From Orthonyx spaldingii (Eukaryota; Chordata; Aves; Passeriformes; Orthonychidae), in the NCBI GenBank assembly GCA_013397795.1, contig VZTJ01004198.1, positions 193,046-257,045 on the forward strand: 64,000 nt of DNA, in the 5' to 3' direction. Below are positions 39,401 through 51,400 of this stretch, piece by piece (the stretch's first letter is position 1; the number at the start of each line of letters is the position of its first letter). Both the position numbers and the translations under genes were made by a program. The notes below the pieces were generated by a model that worked only from the letters and a program-made list of their open reading frames with translations, made no database searches and was not told where the DNA came from.

Positions 39401-42400
39401 CAAACTAATTAAAGTACATGCAAATTTCACATTTGAACAAAGACACAGTAGTTTCTTAGACTGTTCAAGGGCCAAATACCAGGCTGGGAGGTAGCACAAG
39501 TTAAGCTTTCACAATAGGATATTCAGTAGATAAAATCACCTGATGACAAGAACTTGAATTGCTTCCTAAACTTGCTTCAGGCTGATGTCACAAGAGACAC
39601 TATATTCTACATTCTCAAAGCCAGCAGTAGAGACTCAGTGCTTTTAACTTTATCACAAAGGAACTATCATGAGTATAGCATCAACTACAAAGCTAAAGAC
39701 CAACTACACAAAATATTTAGAAAAATCTGTGTCTGGGGAGAGCAAAAGTGTTATCCAGCTGTGTGGATGACCAAGAGAATACATAGATTTAATCTCAGAA
39801 AAAAAACCAAAACAACAACCACTCAAAAACTGGAGAGCTAATTAAAACCATTATGGCACAGATTAAAGAAGCAATATTTAATAAAAAAGTCACATTGATA
39901 GACATTATAAAGATCTTCTAAAAATTGTTCTCACTCTTTAAACTCGCTTCCATTTATGACAATTCCTTTCACTACATAGCAGTCATTCACCTAACAGAAA
40001 AACAGCAGTTACCCTGAATATGTCTGGACTAAAGGAAGGAAGGATAGATAGACAGACAGGCAGACAGATAGCTAAAATAGATATACACACACACACAGAG
40101 ATATATATCTACACACGAGTTCAGGTAACACTTTTCAAACATCAAGGAGTTCCAGCACAAGTATTTGAGTCATTCCCATGCCCAGAATGTCCCACCAGAG
40201 TCATTACCTGACAATATCACTCTTCCACTGCTCCCCTTCAGGACAAAAGCTGCGCACTCCCTCCCGGTACAGCAGGGCCCGCTGCTCGCTCAGAGCCCAC
40301 ACCACATTATTTCTGGATGTGACCTGTGACAGTGGATAAGGGCAGTCAACCTTTACTGCTCGGGCACAAGGACGATCCACACTCAGGCCTAGAAATCAGA
40401 AAATGAGGATTGCTTTACAAACTTCGGCTGTTTGCAACAAAAAGGAAAGAGATAAAGCAACTCAGTGAAAGAAAATGCAGAAGGGAATATTCTTGACATT
40501 TCTCATTTGATCATGATTCCCTTGAGTGACTTCTTTTTATAAACTATTAATAACTTCCTCTAATATAGCTGAGTTTACATTAAAAAAAAAAAGACACTGT
40601 ACATCCTTCAACATTCTGCAGTGTGCACGTCCAGTCCTGTCATTTCTGTTCCTTTTCTCCCTCTAGTGTCAGCACCAGGAATCTCCATTTACAAAACCTC
40701 TATTAGAGCTGACAGAAGCATCAAAGAAAAAGCCAGTAAAGGAAGAACTATTGCCCAAAACATGCCAGGGAGAGAAGCAACCTGATCTGAATAGTGACAG
40801 CAGAGCAATTACAAAAGAGCACACCACAGTGTGTAGTACTGAAAGGAGCAGAGAGGTTCTGGTAGATTTACAGTTTGCACACATTTCTACATCTAATCTA
40901 CAGGAACATGTCTTTTTTACAATTACACTGAAGCTGGATTTACAAATGTGAAACTGCATGTGAAACACCTCAGGAGACACAGCTTTTGTTTCATCTTCTC
41001 ATGCTGCCAAAGCCAGTATGAACAGACTCATCTGTATGATACTCTAGACTAACAAGAACACTCATTTCTAAAACTCTGAGCATGCACTTTTGTTATAAAT
41101 GTTACACAAGACAGTGAAGGGAATGAAAAGATCCTGGAGAAACAATTTTCATTGGCTGCCTCACATCAGGAAGACTGAGAATTTATTTTTTGCATCAAAA
41201 GACAAATTTGGAAGCCTAAGAACAGCAGAATGTAAGCTGATGTAATCAAACCAATCTCTCAAAGGCAAGAAAAATATTGATTCAAATCTCCACAGAGCCC
41301 TGTATGATTAGCATCCAAAATTCACTCTCCATCACCACTATCCATGCCTGTTGGCAATATGCATGTGACCATGAGCAGGCCACTTGGTTTCTCTGGAACT
41401 ACTACACTTAACTAAAAGAAAATAATTTTAATAGAGTGTCTTTGAAACAGTGATGTGTACTTAAAATAGTTTTCTTAATCACAAATAATTTTTGTACTGT
41501 GCTACTAACTAAACCTAACAGAGAATTTATGAGAGTGCCAAAATTAAATAAAAGTAAGAATTTGGATAGCCACTCAGAGATGCTGTCCCGTTTCAGTATG
41601 TCTTATACAGTTTCCCCTTAACCCAGTCCTTCTCTTCATTCACCAGTAATTCCTTCATGTTATTGGTAATTTTTCCTCAGTAATTCAGCTCTCTCTGTGT
41701 AAGCCCCACATGCCTGAGAGTCCTTGATACTTTTCTCCCTTAACTCTAAAACTACTACTGCCCTCCTTCATTCTAGCTCCTTGCATTTATCCTTTATTTG
41801 CGTAACACCTTGCAAATACATCCCCTTCTATTCGCTGAAGAACTTGAAACTATGGCCATGACTTCAAAGTTGCCACTGCACTATCCCTTTTTCCAATTTG
41901 TGCCTCATTCACATCCAGTAAGAAGGCAGCTGCAAAGACTCCTGCTCCACAGCCCATTCCACTCCTCCACAGCTTTGCTTTCTCCGTCACATCAAATACA
42001 TACCGCTTGTCTATATTTCCAAAGCACTGCACGCTCTTCTGTGTCAGAATACCTTCCTTTCATTATCAACTGGTAACTCATACCTTCAAGAGATCTGTGC
42101 TTTTTAAAACACAAAGCTTCTACTCCCCTATTCTGGCCACTTAAGGCTGAGTTGTTTCAGTACACCATACCACTATCAAAACAAGGTTATTATTTTGATA
42201 TTTTCTACAATCCCTTTCCATTTATCTCCATCAATCTCATATCCTCCCCATGTCATAAATTCTCTGTACTGTACGTACTCCACTTGGCACACACAAAACA
42301 AGTGGCCATGAACTGGCTTTTCCACTCTCCTAATTGCACAAAACCTCACAACTGTTTCCAAGTGTTTCTCAAGATAAAAAGGTTTCCCCATGTCCTGGCT

Positions 42401-45400
42401 GTGGATAAAAGTTTATAGCAAATTGTGATCATTCTATAGACTTGGAATCTAATAATCTCAGCCCACAAAAATTCAAAAAGCCTGCAATTAATTCAGGTAC
42501 CTGTTTGCAGATACAGATCTCCATTTGTTCTGATAATCCAAGCAGTGTCATCACTTAGAGCTACAAATACAGCCTGGGGTAAAGCTTCATACCAGTGCCG
42601 TTTTCCTTTTATAGTTACTTTTCCACAAGCAAAAGCTTTGTTAGTCTTCTGTTCAATCTTCCAGAGAAGGGCCCCTGTATGAGAAGTGAAGAATGAACAT
42701 AATAGCATTCAGCAATTACTGCAACAGTCACAAGTGATGTGTCCTACCTACACCTCAGCTAATAGGAGGGGAAAAGCAAACCAGTAACATTAAACAAAAA
42801 TGCGAGTTTAAGAAACACAATTTTTTTTTTTAAAGCAAGACCAGAACAGTAACTGACTTCTAATATATAATAATAGCTTAAAAGACAGAAGACCAAATGG
42901 AACTCCAAACTTAACTGCTGGCTTGTACCAGAACAGTATATTGTCATTTTAATTTCTTTTGAATGATTCCACAAAGTTGCGTTTAATTCCATTTTGACAT
43001 TTTGTGGTTAACACGCTCCTGCATTAAGACATTCACGGCAAACTGTGGATGCTAGACACTTCCACAGATTCAGTGGAAAGCTGGGTGAATTCCTGGAACT
43101 GAAGGATAAGAAATGCAGAGGAACGACCCTTTGTCCAGGCAATCTGAGCCACCAACAACTGCAGCCTGAAACTACCAAGGGCAAACATGACACATGCCCA
43201 TTCCTTTCAGTCTTCTGCAGGGACCTGCTTTTGACCACTGTATAGGGTAAGATACTGAGCTGGATGAACTCACACTCTCACCTAGTACAAGTACTCTTAA
43301 ATTGTTTTGGCTGTAGCAAAACTCAGCTACAGATCAAACAGAATTTCTTTCTTCTTAAAACAGATAGCAAGTGTTCCCCTACAGAGAGAAGGGAAGACTG
43401 ACATGCGCTTTTAGAGATGACAGGGAAGAAAAGTAGTGGCAAGGCAGGAGACAAAGAAATTAAAATGCCTGAGAAACTTCGTATTTTCACTCCAGTCCTG
43501 GAACAATCTGGAAGGCCAAAAGTGATGCAAGTTTATAACCAAAACCTGCTTATTTTTAATCCAACATAATCCTCATTCACAACCATCCAGAACAAATTCA
43601 TATGCAAATATACTTCAGAGGTTTTTTCTTCAGTATTTAAAAAGAAATCAAATCAACCAACCCACGCATACACAAAGCCAATTCTACATTTACAAGAAAA
43701 ATAACTTTAAAATTGTGAATCACAGAATGGTTTGGGTGGGAAGGGAAGATCAGGTAGTTCCAATCCCCCTGCCCTGGGCAGGGACACCTCCCACTTAACC
43801 TGAGGACCTCATCCAGCCTGGCTTTGAACACTTCCAGGGATGGGGCATCCACAGTTTCTCTGGGCAACCTCTTCCTGTGCCTCACCACCCTCACAGCCAA
43901 GAACTTCCATAGCTCTGTAACAAAAATCAAGGTTTTGTATAGACAAGGAGTTCTTCTCTGCCTACCACTGAACTGCTACTTCTGAAGTTCACTTTAATCA
44001 GGCAAATGCATGTTGAAAACTTCCCAAAACACAACGTGAACCTGTTAGACAGACATCCATTTAGACTAGAACATGGGATGCAGAGGCAGTGAAGATGCAG
44101 TCTCATAACCGTGACTATTTAAAAAACAAACAAAAAGAAACACAAGCCAATACACTACTTTTACATGAAAAAAGCCCTAAACAACCAAGTTTCTGGAAGT
44201 AATTTATTTCAAACAAACAAACAATAAACTGCCTATGTGGAAATTACATATGGACTGAACTGTATCTGTAATCTCATAAAAATGACAAGTTTCACCTAAT
44301 TAAATAACAACTGATATTAAACAAACAAACAAACAAACAATACAAACAAAAAAACCAAAACAAAGAAAATGTCCAAGCCTATTCAAGTTTTATATTTCCA
44401 AGGTGACAGTGCTGCAGAAGCCAACCCACCTGAAGGGGAAACTGCCACTTGCTGGACTCCATCCTCAAACTTCTGCCAGCGCAGGCCGGCCGCAGGAAGG
44501 GCACTGCAGTACAGGCTGCCTCGGTAGTCCAGGCACCAAATGTATTTTTCTGAGACAACCAGGCTCAGGATGCCATAACCAGGGCCAGAGTATCCCATCC
44601 AGCTCTCTGCAAACTAAAAACTGTAGAGTCAGAACAGTGTCAGGTGTCTTCAAACTGCGTAAGAAAATGGGTATATAAGAATAGTAGCTCCCACATTTTG
44701 ATTTTAAAAAAGCTAAACTTAAGTACTTTAATCAATGAATACATTTGCCTTGTGTAAAAGAAAACTACATCTGTCACTGTTCTCTAAGGCTGTATTGCGC
44801 ACAATGAGACTGGCTAGAACAACAGATTTAGCAAAAAAATAAACCCCTCCACCCCGTCATCCACCTCCAAAAAAGGAATACATAAAATTGTACAGTCTGC
44901 CTGTAGTCCAGGAAATTATTCATTGTCTAGGAAATGATGAGCAAAGGGAAGAAGACAGCTGAAGGGCAGAGACAGCTAAATATCCAACTCTGGTACTCTC
45001 TGCATGGTACAGGAACCTTGTCTTGTAGAAATCTGGTTTACAGTCCGCTCTCTTAAATTTTGACTGTTTGCATGAGGTGAACTCAAGCACTGCATGCATT
45101 ACCAGGGGAGTTTTCTGAACATGACAGTGTAAGAATACAATAATCTGAAACTAAAAGTCTTCTGCACTTTGGGCTGCAGTTCTTACTAGACAGGACACCA
45201 TCAACTTATAACTCAATCTTTATGAGAGAGTATTGGTTGATCTCAATACAGGGCTGTTACAGATCTAAAAGAAACAAAATCCCCAGCCTACAAGAACTGC
45301 ACTTCCTTCTTAAGACTTCTGCTAAAAGTCAGAGTGATCCTGGCAAATTTGCAGGTTTTACCATTAACTTTAATACTTCTTTTCTATAGCCTGTATGAGG

Positions 45401-48400
45401 ATTACCCACAAAATGATGATGAAGGAAAGAGGGATAACAGAAAAAGGAAACTGTCAACACTTTAAACAGTACTAACTACTGCTGGCTAGGGGGCAAAGAC
45501 TAATTATTATTCTGAGTATTTACAGGTAAAACAATCTGTAAGCAGAAGCCAGCCATGTGACATAATTAGTATTAATTCTTCATGAAGTCAGCTGAATTTG
45601 GGAACAGCACCACACAGGACTTGGACTACTGGAGATCCAAACAAGGAGCAGCCTTTGAGTGTGACTGCGTTTTACTGTTCACTCTTTAATGGATGGGTTT
45701 CTAACAGCATTTTTGTTGAGCTGGGAATAATAACAACCAGAACAGCTTCTTTGCATTGCAAGCACACATCACCTATTCTGAAGTTTGATACATCACGTTC
45801 TGTATGAGTTACAACACGTACTGTTGTTTGGCTTTATACTTGTGTACTTGAATCAAGTAAAAAAAAATTGCTCTCCTAAAGATGTAAAGGAGAGTAACTG
45901 CAGGGATGTTTTTTTTAAAAAGGTGTTTCTTTTTAAGGTTAAAGGTACTTTCATTAAACTGAAAAGAAATACCTGATCAGATTTTAACAGCACCATTTCA
46001 TCTAGGCTTATCTTGGCTACATCCTGTGCACCAGGCACAGCATCAGCTTCAGGCATGCTAGTCTCTGAGGATGAATATGGTAATCCGTGTCCATAAATAT
46101 CCTCTTCATCACTTGAGGCAGATTTTTCAGTCTTACTTTCATGAGTGTCTGCAACCCTTAGAGCAGTGCTAGTACTACATTTAGCTTTGATTGCACTTTC
46201 AAAATTCCACCCAGAAATGGAACAGTTATCTGAATGAACATTGTCAGAGATGTCGAACTGGAGCGCAGAAGGGTCTGACAGAGCGCTGTGGATTAGAGAG
46301 AGTTGCTGTTCGTCTTCCCTACCAGTTTCATCACTTTCCTTTGGTGTCAGGGGTGTCTGGACACCAAGTATACTGTCACATTCCAAAAACATCTGGTCTG
46401 TAAGGTCTGGATCTTCAGAAGATTTTTCAGTATCCTGCAGCTTCATTTTATCCAAGTCTTCATCTATTTTACGCAATGTAGGAAAATCCTGCTCCTCCTC
46501 CTCTTGGCTCAGCTTTCCAGGACAGCATTCACTGCTTGAAGAAACCACACCACCACCAACACTGCTTGTCAAGTCTCCTGTGAGCATCAGAGGAGATGCA
46601 GATGTCAAAGTATCTATAACAGCTGAAGTACCCTTGCCACTGTCACTGTTTGGAAGTTTCTGTAAATCAACCACATCTCCATTTTCTTCATTAATTAGTA
46701 CAGTTGCTGACTCAGGAGACTGTACGACACTGAAAGTTTCTGAACCATTATCTTCTTGCAAGATCGTATGGGACTCCATACTAAACATGCTTTCCTGATC
46801 TGGAGATCCAGTACTCAAATGGTCAATGCTGCCACTCATTATGCTGGAAGTCATGGAAAAGGAGTCTGCATTCAAGGAATGTGGACTGTCACCAGAGAGC
46901 TGACGCTCATAAATTGGTGTGCCTTCCAGAGAGCTGTGGTTTCTCCTCGTCCCACTTTCTGTTATCACACACACACACATGAAAAAAGGGGGGGGGGGAA
47001 ATAATATTAATACAATCTATTAAATTCCAGTGCAAAGTAAGAAATTAAAATATTTTTAGAACTAGAGAAGAACAAAGCTAAATCTAAATTTCAACCATAC
47101 TGATTTTTTTCCAGCTTTAACACTAAATGATACACATAAAGCACAAGAAAGTCTTAATATAGTAAACAATTAAAAGTACTCACACTATTTTTTCAAACTA
47201 AGAAGGGTGGATAAGAAAGACACTGCCAAATATTCTGAATAGGATGAAGAGATATTACACAATTCCAACATCAAACAGGACACTGAGTCCACTGCATGCT
47301 CCCATTAACGAAGACATCAGAACTCAAAGCATGTTTACATAAAGTAAAACAAAGCTAAAAGAAAAAATCTCCAAACACATCTAAAAAGACTTCATCAATT
47401 TATCACTTTAAAGGAGATTTTCATCTTAAACAGAAATGGCCCACCACAACCCCTCAATCATTTCAGAAGCACAACAACACAATATATATGAAGCCTGCCA
47501 AACACAGACTCTTTCATGTAACATGCTCTAACAATGAGCAGTGGCTGGGAAGGTTCTGCTAGACCTACCCTGTTTCTTCTTTTTTTTCTTTTTCACCTTA
47601 ATTGGCTTTACAATGAGCTCTTGATCAAAATCTTCAGAGCTGATGGTGCTGAACCGTTGTGAAGAAAGTTGACCTTCTCTCTGAGCTTCCAAAAGTTGGT
47701 CTGCACACATCAAAAAGCTGGAGCCACTGTCCACAGAGTTCACAGAGCTGCTCCTGCTTCGTGACTCACTTACTACAGAGCAGCCCCTTTTTCTGGTTTC
47801 ATTGCTCAGGTCTCCCACTCTATCAAAACTTTTCTCTGATAGTGTTGGTGTTTCCAGATCATCTTTCACTGAAGAAGAGGAGCCATTTTTATCACCAGTA
47901 ACTGAGGGGGAAGTAACCACTTTTTTTTCTGTTTCCACTGAAGGGCTGGATGATACAGATGAAACTACTGATGATGGGGTCAGCAATTTAGGACTTGTAT
48001 CTGTTAAAGGATTTGACAATTTTGAATTCACATCTGAAACTGCCCAAAAGAAAAATAAAAGTAGAAATACTAGTTCAAGTATAAATACTAGCATCAAGTT
48101 AGTAGGGGCATAATTCTTGGAGAATATTGAAAGAAAAGGATATTTATGTAAAAAAAAATTATAAGCTCACAACATTTAAAAATATATATTTTCACACACA
48201 CACAAAATATAAACTTCCTGTAAATTAATCTATATGAAAGCACTTCTCCCAAACCCTGTATCAAGCTTCTATTAGCAAAAATCTGAATTTATGTTTATGT
48301 ATAAAGAACAGTACAGGTCTGCAGCTTGGAAGACCCAATTGTATCACACACTGAAGTGCCATCCTGTATCTTTAACTCCTTTATTCAAACACTGAGTAGC

Positions 48401-51400
48401 TTGAAAAAAAAATCAAGGAAAATTACCAGATAAATCACTGTGGTGATTAGAAGAAAATACACTTCTAAAGGCTCCTTTCAAACTATATTTGAAAGTTGAG
48501 ACTAAAATAATAAACAGCCTCTAGAAGTTTGTGACTAAAGAACTGCCTAAATGACTAAAGCTACTGCCAATATGCAATGACAAGAACATTACGTTCTCCA
48601 GAATCCAATGAGACTTCATAGCATATTTACTAGCATTCTGCTAATACAAAGCTAAGATGGAGTATTTAAATGCACTACTACCCCCTTTTAGAGAGTTCTA
48701 GTAATATAAATGTTTAACTCAGATGGCAACAACTATTAAACTGTCAAATTATTTTTGGTATTTTAGTGAGCATTCTTTGCATTTATTTGCCAATTCTTTC
48801 TTTTTCATTGCTAGGAAGGCTGAGGTTTCCCCTGGAACGTGGCTGGTGACAGGTGGCACAGAATCAACGTATTCAGCTGTTGAGACTGATCCTAAAGGGA
48901 TAACCATGATCAGGAATCCAGACTGCCTCAGCATCATGGTTGAGAATGAGCTCTCAAATGCACAGATTAGAGATGCCTTGTTAGGTTAATGCTGATCCAC
49001 TCTTTAAAAAGGCAACCATATTTAATTTCTTAATGCCCCCATTCTCACTGCAGCCAAAAGAGAAGCTCAGATAAGCAGATAAACCACATCTCTAAATATA
49101 ACCTATCAAAACACATGAGTAACTCTACAGGACCTGGCAGGTTTTTGCAATAATCTGAAGAGTTTTGTGTGAGGTTTGGTTTGTTTCAGTTTTGTTGCTT
49201 TGGGTTTGTTTTTTTTATTAAAAAAGTACAATAGGCACCATGTTCCATGAGGTACACACTAATTTATACATACTGAATTTACTAGCTTCTATGTATTAAT
49301 CTTCCTAATCCATACAAACCTATGGATGACACTCCTTCGGGTCTATTTGAAATTCTTATGATGTCTCTATCTCCCTTTAAGAGAAAAATCTCATTGTTGG
49401 TACAGGACACAGACACAATATCACCATATCCTTCCAAGCCACCAATCAAAGCCTGTAAAGAGTCAACAGAGAAAGAAATAATTGGCATCAGATTAACACA
49501 CTGTTTGCACATCATGGTGCTCTTAACAAAAGCGTTCACTGGATTTTAATCAACATAAACAGTTACAGGATAAAGATTTTTATCTTATCAAAGGAAAAAA
49601 AATAGAAAAAAAACCAGGAAGGAACCCTTTAATCCCGATGCAGCTCCATGTTTATACTAATTTAAATTCCACAGATCTATTCTTTGTCCAGCTAAAAGCA
49701 ACTAAATATAACAACTTAAGCAATATACAATTTGGTGGCAGAAGAATGCCACAGTACAAATATTTAATACCATTTAGACAAAAATATACTAGCTTATATC
49801 CACTTTTGTATGTATTTTTAAGACAACAAAATAGCTAACACTTCACTGTATACTAAATAAAAGGTAATACTTCTTTTTTTTCAGACACTAACAGTAGTAG
49901 AAGGAAAGAATAAATAGTTCCAGGCACATTTCATAGGCTTAAAATATCTTTTTGCATTAATTCCTAGATTTTAAGTTTCGATATGCTTCACTAAGCATCA
50001 GAATTGATTATGATGTCAACACCTCAACTGAAAACTTTAAATATATGTAATTTTCATATATAACATACTGAGCTAGTTGGTGAGTATATCATTGCAATGA
50101 CAGCTTGAGGAGGGAGACAATAAATATTCATTTTTGTCATTTTAAATATGGATCTAAATCACAGACATATAATGGATAGCCAAAAAACAGTCTCATGGCA
50201 TGGCGTGAACAAAAACATGGAAGAAACAAAATATGCAGCCACAAGATTTATCTACCTGGTTCACAGTGTCTAGTAAATAGATGCTGTATTCGTTCCAGGT
50301 CAGCACCCATCCTTCTTGGAAAAAGCATGAAACAAGCCCAAGGTGTTTCTCTGGAGAGCTGTAACTTCCTCTGTCAGGTGGTTCCAAACGCGGATACAGT
50401 TCAAAAGTTTTTATTCCTCCAGCAAATACATCTTTCAATATGAATGTGGCCTGAACAGTCCCATGAACATCAGACTTCCACAGACGAAGCCCAGGTCTGG
50501 CAGCAAACAGTGTCAGGTCACTCTGTTTACACAGGCCAGGTATGAAACACGCTCCAAATTTGCCAGAGCTAAAATGCAAAAGAATTTATTTTAAAAGCTA
50601 TATACTCAACTTAGAAACAACTTTTTAAAACTAATGGCACAAATTTACAATCACAAATTATCAAAAGTCTTTGATTAAGATATTCAGTCAAATGTTTGAA
50701 GTACAAATTTAGTTACAGTAAGACAAAAGCAGTAATTCCAAATAATGACTTCCCCCTCAGCGCTGAATGTCAGACACTACATCAATTAAGCAAGTTAAAT
50801 GACTTCTCCTAATAAGCTTCATAGCCTTAATGCCACTCTGTCCATCTCAAAAAGATCCTATTATGCACTCCTCCTTCTCCCAGAATTAATAAAAAACAAG
50901 CAAAACACTATAAACTAATGCTAAGAAACTGAAAACCTCTACTTGAAAGAAGCACAGAACAGACCTCAGCTGTTGAACCCCTCATTTCTCATAAGCAGAA
51001 ACACCACTACTATCATTCAAGAAAACCCCTCACATGTAAGATGGCCCTTGGTATTCCTGTTATTATTCATATCCCTGAAAGATACATCATAAATCTTCTT
51101 TCAAGTGTAAATTTCCTCTGCTTAGAGTCAGTCATGCTGTTCTATGACTGGGTTCCCTCTTCCTTATCCAAGAGAGATTACATAAGAGAAGGTGTCAAAA
51201 CCACACAAGAAGTTCCTAGTCTTCAACTCAAATGCAAGTGCTTACTATACATTCTCCCTATTAGCTCACTTCAGAGTATAAGAAAAACTGGGATGCTGAC
51301 TTGCTTTTTGCATCAAATATTACATCACCCATTAGACAGACTTGATTACAACATTTGTTCACTTCAAGTCACAGTAAACAAAGAGGGACTGCAGAGGAAG

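Larger units (their letters stand above)
42675..44429 (-). other. TECPR2: TECPR2 intron 10, containing a CR1 fragment and (CAAA)n
   Basis: 1.75 kb. Holds the CR1 fragment at 43716-43922 in sense orientation to TECPR2 and a CAAA simple repeat at 44319-44340. No additional exon. Confidence 0.85.
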
